This document shows positions 43,998 to 53,065 of a stretch of DNA of 64,000 nt, in pieces. Position 1 is the first letter of the stretch. Each line of letters starts with the position of its first letter. The notes beneath the pieces were generated by a model, which saw only the letters and a list, made by a program, of their open reading frames with translations, searched no databases and had not been told where the DNA came from. This stretch comes from PALSA-911 sp963839645 (GTDB taxonomy: Bacteria > Pseudomonadota > Alphaproteobacteria > Acetobacterales > Acetobacteraceae): positions 1-64,000 of the forward strand of contig CAWIVZ010000002.1 in the NCBI GenBank assembly GCA_963839645.1. Reading direction: 5' to 3'. A program made the position numbers and the translations under genes.

Positions 43998-45047
43998 CTA
44001 GCCGCCGGGATTCTCGCTGACGACGATCGTCAGCCGGATCAGCTCCCTGTCGCGCAGCAGCCTGACCTCGGCGGTTTCACCGACCCGCGCCAGGCCGAGG
44101 AACTCCCGGACCGCCCCGGAGCCGACCATGGTGTTGCCGGCGATGGTCAGCACGATGTCCCCGGCCAGCAGGCCCGCCTGTTCCGCTGGGCCGCCGGGGA
44201 TGATGTCGACGACCTTCCGGCCGGAATCCTGGCCCGCGAGGCTGCGCCGTGCACGCGGCACGGTGGTGGGCTGCAGGCCGACGCCCAGCCAGCCGCGAGG
44301 TGCGGTTTCCAGCGTGCCAGGGCGGAGCGCGGCGGCTTTCCTCGGGGTTTCCTGGCGCGTTTCCATTTTCGCGCTGGCCGTGGCCCGGCCGGCCCTGGAA
44401 TGGTCGTCCTGGCGGCTCGGGGGCTGCGGCCCTGACGGCGCGGCGTGGGTTTGGCGGACCAGGCGCGCGATTTCCGAATACGGGATGATGCGGGCGGCAA
44501 CGGGCCCGTGGCCGCCCGCGCCGGAGGCGGCGATGATGCCGACCAGCGCGCCGGAGGGGGCGAGCAACGGTCCGCCGAAATCGCCGGGACCGGCAGTTCG
44601 GTCGATGCCGAACGATGGTTCCGCCGGCTGGCCTGCCGGCGCAGCCTGCGGCACCACGAGGCCGGCGGCCGGGGCGCCGGTATCGTCGATGCCGACGGCG
44701 ATCAGCCATGCGTGGCCCTGGGCCTGGGCCTGGGTCTGGACCGGGCGCGGCAGTGGGCAGGGGGCGACGGGACTCGGGGTTTCCAGCCGCAGGCCGGCCA
44801 GGCCCGTCGTTTCGTCTCGCCACGCCAGGTGCGCGACGGCATGGCCGTCTTCCAGCAGCAGCAGGTAGCTGTCCTGCTCCGGCAAGAACGGGCTGCAGGT
44901 GACAGCGACATCGGCCGACCACAGCGTGGCGCACAGATGCTTGCGCGCGCCGAGGCGGATGGCGGCTACCCGCCTGGCCGACGCCGCCACCCGGGCCGCC
45001 GCACTGTCCGACAGAAAGCTCAAAAGCGTGGTCAATGCGGTGGTCAA
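43998..45047 (-). CDS. Trypsin-like/PDZ protein without catalytic triad (2)
   Basis: 349 residues from a TTG at 45047 with GGAGAGG in good position. The barrel domain (about 1-200) ends in GPGDFGGPLLAPSGALVGII, where the protease nucleophile motif GDSGGPL has Phe in place of Ser. No His or Asp of a triad is visible. After a Pro/Arg/Ala-rich linker (about 205-255) comes a PDZ domain (GGPAEQAGLLAGDIVLTIAG near 305). The same GGPAEQAG segment occurs in the neighbouring protein, so the pair are paralogues. Probably binds C-terminal peptides; target unknown. Confidence 0.78.
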   Translation of the reverse strand: MTTALTTLLSFLSDSAAARVAASARRVAAIRLGARKHLCATLWSADVAVTCSPFLPEQDSYLLLLEDGHAVAHLAWRDETTGLAGLRLETPSPVAPCPLPRPVQTQAQAQGHAWLIAVGIDDTGAPAAGLVVPQAAPAGQPAEPSFGIDRTAGPGDFGGPLLAPSGALVGIIAASGAGGHGPVAARIIPYSEIARLVRQTHAAPSGPQPPSRQDDHSRAGRATASAKMETRQETPRKAAALRPGTLETAPRGWLGVGLQPTTVPRARRSLAGQDSGRKVVDIIPGGPAEQAGLLAGDIVLTIAGNTMVGSGAVREFLGLARVGETAEVRLLRDRELIRLTIVVSENPGG

Positions 45048-45215
45048 GGATGCCTCTCCGGCGCCGCGTCTCGAAACAGGTAGGTGTGCGAGTGTAGGCT
45101 ACGCGCAAAAGTTGCAACAACAGCCGGCACACGCGACCGTTGAGCCGCTGCCGGCGGCTTCATGTATTTCGGCTGAGGTCGGCTGCCGGTCGCGCCGATC
45201 CGGCCAAATGGACCC

Positions 45216-46862
45216 TCAGGCGGACTGTTCCAGCAGCAGGTTCTGATAGCGGGCCCGCAAGGCGTTCTTCTGCAGCTTGCCGGTGGCGGTATGGGGCAGT
45301 TCATCGACCACCAGCACCGCGTCGGGCAGCCACCATTTGGCGATCTTGCCCTCGTAGATCGCCAGCACCGATTCCGGGGTGACCGTGGCGCCCTTCACCG
45401 GCACGACGATCAGCACCGGGCGTTCGTCCCATTTGGCGTGCCGGGCGGCGATCACCGCGGCCTCGGCGATATCGGGGTGGGAGACGGCGATGTTCTCCAG
45501 CGTGATGGAACTGATCCATTCACCGCCGGACTTGATCACGTCCTTGGAGCGGTCGGTGATTTCCATCATGCCGTTGGCGTCGATGGTGGCGACGTCGCCG
45601 GTGGCGAACCAGCCGTCCTTATCCAGAGCGGAGCCGGGCGCGTCCCCATAGTAGGCACCGGCGACCCAGGGGCCGCGCACCTTCAGGTCGCCGAAGGCCA
45701 CGCCGTCCCAGGGCAGTTCCTCGCCCGCGTCGTTGACGATCTTCATGTCGAATCCCGGCAGCACGCGGCCCTGCTTGAGGGTCAGGTGCTCCATTTCGGT
45801 CTCGTCCAGGCCTTCATGCGCCGGTTTCGGCCGGTTATAGGTGCCGACCGGGCTGACCTCCGTCATGCCCCAGCCGTGCTCCATGCGCACGCCGTATTCG
45901 CGGCCGAAGGCCTCGATCAGCAAAGGCGGGCAGGCGGAGCCGCCGGTCATGATGCGCTTGACCGTCTCCAGCTTCGCGCCGGGCGTGGCGCGCAGGTGCT
46001 GCAGCAGCCCCATCCACACGGTCGGCACGCCGGCGGTCATGGTGACGCGCTCGTCGTTCAGGATCTTGTGCATGTTCGGCCCGTCCAGATGCCGGCCTGG
46101 CATGACCAGCGAGGTTCCGGTCATCGCGGCGCCATAGGGAATGCCCCAGGCATTGACGTGAAACATCGGCACGACCGGAAGCACCCGGTCAACCGCGCGC
46201 AACGCCAGCGCATCCGCGACGCTGATGCCGTAGGCGTGCAGGATGGTGGAGCGGTGGCTGTACAGCACGCCTTTCGGGCGCCCGGTGGTGCCGGAGGTGT
46301 AGCAAAGCGCACTGGCGGTGTTTTCGTCGAATTCCGGCCAGGTGTAATCCTCGTCGGCCGAGGCGATCAGGTTGTCGTAGCACAGCAGCCGCATGCCGGC
46401 TGGCAGGTCCAATGCGGGCATCAACTCAGGCGTGGTCATCATGACGACCGCGCGCACGGTACCGGCGATGGCCGGCGCGATGGCGGTGATCACGGCGTTG
46501 AAGCTGGTGTCGGCGAACAGCACCTTGTCGCCGGCATGGTTGACGATATAGGCGATGTCATCGGGGTGCAGGCGCGGATTGACGGTGTGGCAGATCGCCC
46601 CCATGCCGGGCGCGCCGTAATAGATTTCGAGATGCCGGTAGCCGTTCCAGGCCAGGGTGCCTACCCGGTCGCTCGCTTCGACACCCAGGCTCTGCAACGC
46701 CCGCACCAGCCGTCGGGACCGGCGTTCCGCCTCGGCCCAGGTATAGCGGTGGATGTCGCCCTCCACATTCTTGGAGACGATTTCCGCTGCCCCGTGATGC
46801 CTCGCCGCATGCTTCAGCACGGACGAGATCATCAGCGGTTGAGACTGCATCAATCCAAGCAC
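45216..46862 (-). CDS. Long/medium-chain acyl-CoA synthetase
   Basis: 548 residues. AMP-binding motif YTSGTTGRPKGVLYSH at about 180-195; PMFHVNAWGIPYGA and HGWGMTEVSPVG (acyl pocket, A5), GWFATGDVATID (A7), DRSKDVIKSGGEWIS (A8) and TATGKLQKNALR with the catalytic Lys (A10) are all present. The HVNAWG segment is typical of fatty-acid-CoA ligases of this group. It makes acyl-CoA from a free acid with ATP. Same strand as the PHA depolymerase gene, 78 bp behind it, so joint use in lipid or polyester turnover is possible. Confidence 0.9.
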   Translation of the reverse strand: MLGLMQSQPLMISSVLKHAARHHGAAEIVSKNVEGDIHRYTWAEAERRSRRLVRALQSLGVEASDRVGTLAWNGYRHLEIYYGAPGMGAICHTVNPRLHPDDIAYIVNHAGDKVLFADTSFNAVITAIAPAIAGTVRAVVMMTTPELMPALDLPAGMRLLCYDNLIASADEDYTWPEFDENTASALCYTSGTTGRPKGVLYSHRSTILHAYGISVADALALRAVDRVLPVVPMFHVNAWGIPYGAAMTGTSLVMPGRHLDGPNMHKILNDERVTMTAGVPTVWMGLLQHLRATPGAKLETVKRIMTGGSACPPLLIEAFGREYGVRMEHGWGMTEVSPVGTYNRPKPAHEGLDETEMEHLTLKQGRVLPGFDMKIVNDAGEELPWDGVAFGDLKVRGPWVAGAYYGDAPGSALDKDGWFATGDVATIDANGMMEITDRSKDVIKSGGEWISSITLENIAVSHPDIAEAAVIAARHAKWDERPVLIVVPVKGATVTPESVLAIYEGKIAKWWLPDAVLVVDELPHTATGKLQKNALRARYQNLLLEQSA

Positions 46863-46940
46863 GGTTCGCCTCCCTCGGGGTCGCCCCCCTGCCGGCGGCG
46901 CTGGATGCGCCGCTCGGATGTTTCGAGGGGAAATCCTATG

Positions 46941-48161
46941 TCAGATATGGGTCTGGATGAAGGCCTTGATGCGCGGAGCGATTTCCTCGCGGAAACGGCG
47001 GCCGTTGAACAGGCCGTAATGACCGACGCCCGGCTGTTCGTGGTGCGCGCGCTTCTTCGCCGGCAGTTCGGGCGCCAGGGCGTGCGAGGCGCGGGTCTGG
47101 CCGATGCCGGAGATGTCGTCGCGCTCGCCCTCGATGGTCATCAGAGCTGTGCGGCGGATCGCCGCCGGCTCGACCAGTTGGTCGCGGTGGAACAGCAGGC
47201 CGCGCGGCAGCAGGTGCTCCTGGAACACCGCCTCGATCGTCTGCAGATAGTAGGTCGCGGACAGGTCCATGACCGAGCGGTACTCGTCGTAGAACCGGCG
47301 CTTGGCGCCCAGATTCTCGCCGTCGCCCTGGACCAGGTGGTCGAACATGTCCCAGTGCGCCTGCACATGGCGGTCCATGTTCATCGCCATGAAGCCGGCC
47401 AGTTGCAGGAAGCCCGGATAGACCTTCCGCATGAAGCCCGGGTTGCCGATCGGCACCGGGTGGATGGTGTGCCGCTTGAACCAGTCCAGATCATGGCGCT
47501 TGGCAAATTCGTTGACCTTGGTCGGGCCTTCGCGTGTATCGATCGGCCCGCCGATCAGGGTCATGCTGCGCGGGACGTCGGGGTCGTTCGCCGCGTTCAT
47601 CAGCGCCACCGCGGCCAGCACGGGCACCGCCGGCTGGCAGACCGCGATGACATGCACATCGCGCCCGAGCATGCGGATGCAGTCGATAACGGTGTCGATG
47701 TAGTCGTCCAGGTCGAAATCCCCGGCCGACAGCGGCACGTCGCGGGCATCCGACCAGTCGGTGATGTAGACGTCATGGTCCGGCAGCATGGCCTTCACCG
47801 TGCCGCGCAGCAGGGTGGCGTAGTGGCCGGACATCGGCGCCACGATCAGCACCGGCGGGTCGTTGGGGCGGTCGGCCAGGCGCTTGAAGCGCTTCAGCTC
47901 GACCCAGGGGCGCACGAGCACGGCTTCCTCGACGACCTTCACGGTCTCGCCGTCGATCACCGTGCTGTCATGGCCGAAGGCGGGTTTGCCGAACTGACGG
48001 GTGCTGTGCTCGAAGCTGTCCAGCATCGCGGCGGTGACGCGGCCGAGTTGGGTCTGGCGCATCGGGTTGCCCGGCAGGTCGAGGATGCCGAGCATGTTGC
48101 TGGCCAAAGCCCGCATCGGCGCCAGGGCCAGCCGCTGCATTTCGTAGTGATGGTAGAGCAT
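46941..48161 (-). CDS. phaZ: Intracellular polyhydroxyalkanoate depolymerase
   Basis: 406 residues, the usual PhaZ length. MLYHHYEMQRLALAPMRALA is the family's N-terminus; LIVAPMSGHYATLLRGTVKAML, HDVYITDWSDARDVPLSAG and the Cys-containing nucleophile box AVCQPAVPVLAA (Cys in place of Ser, typical of PhaZ) follow. GVGHYGLFNGRRFREEI contains the catalytic His. It hydrolyses stored PHB to monomers. The 380-bp region upstream probably holds its promoter. Confidence 0.93.
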   Translation of the reverse strand: MLYHHYEMQRLALAPMRALASNMLGILDLPGNPMRQTQLGRVTAAMLDSFEHSTRQFGKPAFGHDSTVIDGETVKVVEEAVLVRPWVELKRFKRLADRPNDPPVLIVAPMSGHYATLLRGTVKAMLPDHDVYITDWSDARDVPLSAGDFDLDDYIDTVIDCIRMLGRDVHVIAVCQPAVPVLAAVALMNAANDPDVPRSMTLIGGPIDTREGPTKVNEFAKRHDLDWFKRHTIHPVPIGNPGFMRKVYPGFLQLAGFMAMNMDRHVQAHWDMFDHLVQGDGENLGAKRRFYDEYRSVMDLSATYYLQTIEAVFQEHLLPRGLLFHRDQLVEPAAIRRTALMTIEGERDDISGIGQTRASHALAPELPAKKRAHHEQPGVGHYGLFNGRRFREEIAPRIKAFIQTHI

Positions 48162-48542
48162 TCAGTCCTTGCGATCGTTCAGCCATAACCGGCCGGGGCG
48201 TACCCGGTCGGTTTTGCGGCGGGGGAGAAGTGGAGAGACACGGTTTCCCGGGGTGCTGGTGCGGCCGGAACCCTGTCAGTGAGACGGTTGGATGGTGGTT
48301 GATCGCCGGAGCATGGCGGGTTTCTTCCCTTCGCGTTTCTTTCTCGGGAAGAATTCTACTCTCCCGAGCCTACTTATCAGTAGCTAGTGCAACACGATCT
48401 GCCGGCGTGCCGCAAGCCTTGGTTTTGTCACACGCCCGGCGCCGTGCAGCTATGCCGCTTCTGGTGCCGGCCGAGGCATGCTTTGATAGGTTCGGGTTTC
48501 CGAATTTCGGCAAAAACAACCGCAAGTACATAGGTCAGGTTC
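48162..48542. other. Divergent intergenic region between phaZ and the SDR pair
   Basis: No gene is seen. A 7-bp inverted repeat (48343-48349 and 48362-48368) surrounds an AT-rich centre with GAATTC. Next to it lies an AT-rich stretch with TAGCTA. TTGTCA at about 48425 could be a -35 element for the SDR direction. The region probably carries promoters for both directions; none can be fixed with confidence. Confidence 0.4.
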
Positions 48543-49289
48543 ATGTCCCCAATCCTTCTCGTTACCGGCGGCAGCCAGGGTATCGGCGCCGCCACCGCCC
48601 GGCTGGCGGCGTCGCGCGGCTATCGCGTGGCGCTGACCTACCAGCGCGCGGCCGACCTGGCCGAGCAGGTGCTCGCCGATATCCGTGCCGCCGGCGGCAC
48701 CGCGATCGCCGTGCAGGCGGAAATGGCCGACGAGGCATCCATCGTTTCCCTGTTCCAGACGGTGGACCGGGAGTTCGGGCCGGTTGACGCCGTGGTCAGC
48801 AATGCCGGCATCACCGGGCCGACGGCGACCATCGACAAGGTGACGACGCGGATCCTGGACGATGTATTGGGCGTAAACGTGCGCGGCGCCTTTCTGGTGA
48901 TCCGTGAGGCGACCAGGCGGATGGCGACGGATCTCGGCGGCAAGGGCGGCGCGATCGTCAATGTGTCGTCGCGCGCGTCCACGCTGGGCGGGGCAGGCGA
49001 GTGGATCCATTATGGTGCGTCCAAGGGCGCGGTGGATACGCTGACGGTCGGGGCATCGCGCGAACTCGCGCCGCGCGGGATCCGGGTGAACGCGGTCAAT
49101 CCCGGGCTCATCGAGACCGATCTGCACGCCAAGGCCGGACTGCCGGACCGGGTGCAGCGGCTGCTGGGCGGGGTGCCGCTGGGGCGGCCGGGTACGGCGG
49201 ACGAATGCGCGCGGGTGATCCTGTGGCTGCTCTCGGACGAGGCCTCGTATGTGACGGGGGCGATGGTGCCGATTTCGGGAGGCCGCTGA
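48543..49289 (+). CDS. Short-chain dehydrogenase/reductase (classical)
   Basis: 248 residues. Complete SDR set: LLVTGGSQGIGAATARLAA, NAGITG, IVNVSSRAS with the catalytic Ser, YGASKGAV with Tyr and Lys, VNAVNPGLIETDL. FabG-like in length and layout; substrate unknown. The stop overlaps the next start by 1 base (TGATG). Confidence 0.9.
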   Translation: MSPILLVTGGSQGIGAATARLAASRGYRVALTYQRAADLAEQVLADIRAAGGTAIAVQAEMADEASIVSLFQTVDREFGPVDAVVSNAGITGPTATIDKVTTRILDDVLGVNVRGAFLVIREATRRMATDLGGKGGAIVNVSSRASTLGGAGEWIHYGASKGAVDTLTVGASRELAPRGIRVNAVNPGLIETDLHAKAGLPDRVQRLLGGVPLGRPGTADECARVILWLLSDEASYVTGAMVPISGGR

Positions 49290-49972
49290 TGGGCGCGCTC
49301 ATCGTTGGGGCCGGGCAGGGGCTGAGCGCCTCGCTGGCCCGGCTGTTCGCGAAGAACGGCATCGCCGTGGCGCTGGCCGCGCGCCATATCGACAAGCTGG
49401 TGCCCTTATGCGCCGAGACCGGCGCCATGGCGCATCGCTGCGACGCGACGAAGCCGGACGAGGTTGCCGGGTTGTTCGAGGCGGTTGCGGCGGCGCAGGG
49501 CGATCCGGAGATCGTTGTCTACAACGCCTCCGCCCGCGCGGCGGGGCCTACGGTGGAGTTGGACCCGGCGGCGGTGGCCAATGCCATCGCGATCTCCGCT
49601 TTTGGCGGGTTTCTGGTTGCCCAGCAGGCAGCCAGGCGCATGCTGCCGCGCGGCGCCGGCACGATTCTGCTGACCGGCGCTTCGGCGAGCGTGAAGGGCT
49701 ATCCGCGCTCCGCGGCTTTCGCCATGGGCAAGTTCGCGCTGCGCGGCCTGGCGCAGAGCATGGCGCGCGAGTTGGCTCCTCATGGCATCCATATCGCCCA
49801 TTTCGTCATCGATGGCGGCATTCGATCCGCCACGAGGGTCGATCCGGCGAATAATCCGGACAGCCTGTTGGACCCCGACGCGATTGCCGAGACCTATTGG
49901 CACGTGATCAACCAGCACCGCAGCGCCTGGACCTGGGAAGTGGAATTGCGGCCCTGGGTGGAGAGGTTCTGA
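49289..49972 (+). CDS. SDR-family protein, Tyr replaced by Phe
   Basis: 227 residues. LIVGAGQGLSASLARLFAKNG is the nucleotide site, VVYNASARA the NAG region and LLTGASASVKGY the Ser region. At YxxxK the sequence is FAMGK: the catalytic Tyr is Phe. AHFVIDGGIRS closes the fold. Proteins with this IDG ending and without Tyr form their own SDR subgroup of unknown function. It is translationally coupled to the classical SDR, so the two may form a heteromer. Confidence 0.85.
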   Translation: MGALIVGAGQGLSASLARLFAKNGIAVALAARHIDKLVPLCAETGAMAHRCDATKPDEVAGLFEAVAAAQGDPEIVVYNASARAAGPTVELDPAAVANAIAISAFGGFLVAQQAARRMLPRGAGTILLTGASASVKGYPRSAAFAMGKFALRGLAQSMARELAPHGIHIAHFVIDGGIRSATRVDPANNPDSLLDPDAIAETYWHVINQHRSAWTWEVELRPWVERF

Positions 49973-50078
49973 ACCGGGTTGGCAGGCTTGCCCAAGGGTT
50001 GCTGGAGCCGCAGACTGGGTTGGCACGCCGTTCGGCGTCCATTCGGCAAACACACGCCAACGGCGTGAGGGGGAAACG

Positions 50079-50405
50079 ATGATCTATGAAATGCGCATCT
50101 ATTACTGCGTTCCGGGCAAGCTGCCTGACCTGCTGAAGCGCTTCGACACCATCACGCTGAAGCTGTGGGAAAAGCACCAGATCCGCCAGGCCGGCTTCTG
50201 GACCACGCTGATCGGCGAGTCGAACCAGGCGCTCTATTATATGCTGGCCTGGGAATTGCTGGCCGAGCGCGAGCAGAAGTGGAACAAGTTCGGCACCGAC
50301 CCGGAATGGCTGACGGCACGCGCCAAGACCGAGGAAAATGGCCAGATCGTCGCCAAGGTAGTCAATTACATGCTGGCGCCGACGTCGTTCTCGTCGGTGA
50401 AGTAG
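50079..50405 (+). CDS. NIPSNAP-family protein
   Basis: 108 residues. The NIPSNAP ferredoxin-like domain is recognisable: MIYEMRIYYCVPGKLPDLLKRFDTITLKLWEKHQIRQAGFWTT is its N-terminal half, LYYMLAWELLAEREQKWNKFGTDPEW the second strand region. Function in bacteria is not established. It lies 106 bp after the SDR pair and may be in the same transcript. Confidence 0.88.
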   Translation: MIYEMRIYYCVPGKLPDLLKRFDTITLKLWEKHQIRQAGFWTTLIGESNQALYYMLAWELLAEREQKWNKFGTDPEWLTARAKTEENGQIVAKVVNYMLAPTSFSSVK

Positions 50406-50424
50406 CCGTACCGAACATATCGCC

Positions 50425-50451
50425 TCATGGCCGGCCTCGCGCCGGCCATGA
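50425..50451. terminator. Hairpin between the convergent NIPSNAP and M20 genes
   Basis: 50425-50435 and 50441-50451 form a perfect 11-bp stem with the loop CTCGC, centred in the 55-bp gap between two genes that point at each other. Bidirectional termination is likely, though no T-run is adjacent. Confidence 0.6.
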
Positions 50452-50460
50452 TCGTGACGG

Positions 50461-51681
50461 TCACCCAGCCAGGATTTGGCGGGCGGCGGTGGCGAACACC
50501 TCGCAACCCAGCACCAGGTCCTCGTCCGAGGTGTTCTCCGCGTAGTGATGGCTGATGCCGCCGATGCTGGGCACGAACATCATGGCCGACGGTACCCGGG
50601 TCGCCAGGATCTGCGCGTCATGGCCGGCCCCACTGGGCATGCGCTGGTGCAGACCCGCCGCATGCGCCTCGGCTGCGGATTCCAACGCTTGTTGAAAGGC
50701 TGCATCCATCGGCGTCGGCACGCTGGTGCTGGTGCGGATGCAGGTTACCTTGCAGGGACCGGCGTTCGCCTCGGCCACCAGGCGGTCCAGGGTCACCGAC
50801 AGGCTGTCCAGCAAGGCGGCATCGGTGTCACGGAACTGAAACAGCATCTCCGCGCCGCCCGGCACGATGCTCGGTGATCCCGGGTCCAGCGTGATCCGCC
50901 CGCAGGTCCATACCGTGCGGGGCGTGGCGAGCCTGGGGAATGCCTCGTAGATCGCCGTCGCCAGCTTCACCAGCGCGACGCCGGCGTCCTTGCGGATGGC
51001 CATGCGGGTGGTGCCGGCGTGGTTCTGCACCCCCTCGAAGGTGATGCGGTGCTGGCGGCTGCCGACGATGGCGGTGACCACGCCGATGCGCAGCGCGTTG
51101 TCTTCCAGTTCCGCGCCCTGCTCGATATGCGCTTCCAGGTAGCCGCGGTAGCGGGCGGGATCGATGGTCAGGCGCGGGCGACCGGCGAGGCCGGCCGCGG
51201 CGAGGGCGTCGCGGAGCGGCGTGCCGTCGTATTTATTCGCGCTGGCGTCGATCTCCGCTTCGGTCAGCTGGCCGCAGAACGACTTGCTGCCGAGGAAATT
51301 GCCGAAATGACCTTCCTCGTCGGCCCAGGCGGCGACCTCGATGCCCAGGCCGGCGCAGGTGGGGTCGGCGGCGAAGGCGCGGGCCACTTCCAGGCCGTAG
51401 ATCACCCCCATCGCGCCATCCAGCCAGCCGGCATGGGGCTGGGTTTCGAGATGGCTGCCCAGCAGCAGCTTCGGCCCGTTTCCCGGTGAGCGGCCGATCA
51501 CGTTGCCGATGCCGTCCATCTCCGGCTCCAGTCCGGCGTCGCGCATGCGTTGCATGAGCCATTCGCGCGACTCCATGTCCTCCGGCGAATAGGTCGGACG
51601 GTGCACGCCGGTCTTGTAGGCGCCGATCCGGGCGAGGGCACGAAGGTCCGCGAGCAGTCTGACGCCATCGATTTTCGGCAA
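50461..51681 (-). CDS. M20-family amidohydrolase (N-carbamoyl-amino-acid hydrolase/allantoate amidohydrolase type)
   Basis: 406 residues from a TTG at 51681, which has AGGAG six bases upstream; ATG at 51747 is the alternative. The dinuclear metal site is complete: GSHLETQPHAGWLDGAMG, AWADEEGHFGNFLGSKSF, YLEAHIEQGAELED and the final PSGAGHDAQ. QNHAGTTRM is in the dimerisation domain. Members split N-carbamoyl amino acids, ureidoglycolate-type compounds or allantoate. The substrate cannot be fixed. The gene is divergent from pstS across a 217-bp region with a Pho box, so phosphate control in this direction is possible but unproven. Confidence 0.87.
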   Translation of the reverse strand: MPKIDGVRLLADLRALARIGAYKTGVHRPTYSPEDMESREWLMQRMRDAGLEPEMDGIGNVIGRSPGNGPKLLLGSHLETQPHAGWLDGAMGVIYGLEVARAFAADPTCAGLGIEVAAWADEEGHFGNFLGSKSFCGQLTEAEIDASANKYDGTPLRDALAAAGLAGRPRLTIDPARYRGYLEAHIEQGAELEDNALRIGVVTAIVGSRQHRITFEGVQNHAGTTRMAIRKDAGVALVKLATAIYEAFPRLATPRTVWTCGRITLDPGSPSIVPGGAEMLFQFRDTDAALLDSLSVTLDRLVAEANAGPCKVTCIRTSTSVPTPMDAAFQQALESAAEAHAAGLHQRMPSGAGHDAQILATRVPSAMMFVPSIGGISHHYAENTSDEDLVLGCEVFATAARQILAG

Positions 51682-51802
51682 GGCAGGCTCCTGCTGGGTG
51701 GAGGGCGGGGAAGGCAAGGCGACGCAACGGATTGAACTTGCAAGCATGACGTTGCCGCAGTGCAGCACAAACGGCCAGGGTAACATCGATTTGCGAGGGT
51801 AT

Positions 51803-51820
51803 GTGTCATCAAACGTTCAT
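51803..51820 (+). promoter_or_regulatory. Pho box upstream of pstS
   Basis: Two 7-bp direct repeats, GTGTCAT (51803-51809) and CGTTCAT (51814-51820), are separated by the AT-rich CAAA. This is the arrangement of the PhoB consensus (CTGTCAT, 4 AT-rich bases, CTGTCAT), about 78 bp before the pstS start. The cognate phoB gene is at the end of the same cluster. Confidence 0.7.
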
Positions 51821-51897
51821 AAAAGTGCAATCTTGCCGACGCACCTGCCGCCTAGGTTCCGCGCACGTTGGAAACAGCGTCTACCTCAGGAGGACTT

Positions 51898-52927
51898 ATG
51901 CATATTTCGTTGAAAGCCATGGCGATCGCCCTGGCCGGCTTCGCCGCGATCAGCCAGGGCGCCGCGCAGGCGCAGCAGATCACCGGCGCCGGATCCAGCT
52001 TCGCCGCGCCGATCTACACCAAGTGGGCGGAAGCCGGCGCTGCCGCGACGGGCGTCAAGCTGAACTATCAGTCGATCGGGTCGGGCGCGGGCATCAATCA
52101 GATCAACAACCGCACGGTCGATTTCGGCGCTTCCGACATGCCGGTGGCCGGCGATCAGCTGGCGCAGCATCATCTGATGCAGTTCCCGACCGTGATCGGC
52201 GGCGTCGTGATCATCGTCAACCTGCCGGACGTGAAGCCGAACGAATTGAAGATGACCGGTGAATTGCTGGCCGACATCTATCTGGGCAAGATCACCAAGT
52301 GGAACGACCCGAAGCTGGTGGAGCTGAACCACGGACATCAAGCTGCCGAACCTGGCGATCGCGCCGGTGTATCGCGCCGACGGCTCGGGCACGACCTTCG
52401 TGTTCACCGACTACCTGTCGATGCTGAGCCCCGAGTGGAAATCCAAGGTCGGTTCCAGCACCAGCGTTAAATGGGCCGCCGGCTCGGGCGCCAAGGGCAG
52501 CGAGGGCGTTTCCGGCACCGTGCGCAACATCCGCGGCGGCATCGGCTATGTCGAGAGCGCCTACGCCGAGCAGAACAAGCTGACCACGACGCTGATGCGC
52601 AACCGCGCCGGCAAGTTCGTCACCCCCGACATGAAGACCTTCGCCGCCGCGGCCGCGAATGCCGACTGGTCGAAGGTGCAGAACTTCGCCATCAACCTGA
52701 ACGACCAGCCCGGCGAGACGAGCTGGCCGATCGAGTCCGCTACCTTCGTGCTGCTGCCGACGGATCCCAAGGACCCCGCGCAGAGCGCCGCGGTGACGAA
52801 GTTCTTCGATTGGGGCTTCTCGCATGGCGGCGAGATCGCGACCTCGCTGCTGTATGTGCCACTGCCGGTCAGCGTGCACAACGCGATCCGCGCGGCCTGG
52901 ATAGCGCAAGTTCCCGGCGCGAAGTAA
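51898..52927 (+). pseudogene. pstS: Phosphate ABC transporter binding protein PstS, one frameshift
   Basis: Start at 51898 with AGGAGGACTT in front. Signal peptide AMAIALAGFAAISQGAAQA, then ITGAGSSFAAPIYTKW, SIGSGAGINQI and FGASDMPV, the phosphate-binding segments. Near 52331 an extra A breaks the frame: removal gives LNPDIKLPNLAIAPVYRADGSGTTF and an uninterrupted C-terminal half (YRADGSGTTF is another phosphate-contact segment). 343 residues when repaired. First gene of the phosphate regulon. Loss of pstS with all its partners preserved is unlikely, so an assembly insertion is the better explanation. Confidence 0.9.
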
Positions 52928-53065
52928 CGCCGGAGACTGAATGATTGGCGTAAGAACCTTACGCCGCGTGTAGCAGGCGTCCGGTCCCATGGGGCCGGGC
53001 GCCCGTCTGCTGGATGGGCCCGCCTGTTTGGTCTCGCCGGGATGGGATTTTTGGTATGAAGCGCC

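Noticed and set aside
45291..48188. A 965-codon open frame on the plus strand
   Set aside because: It is antisense to the acyl-CoA synthetase and phaZ genes, rich in His, Arg and Gln, and without domains. The minus-strand genes explain the sequence fully.
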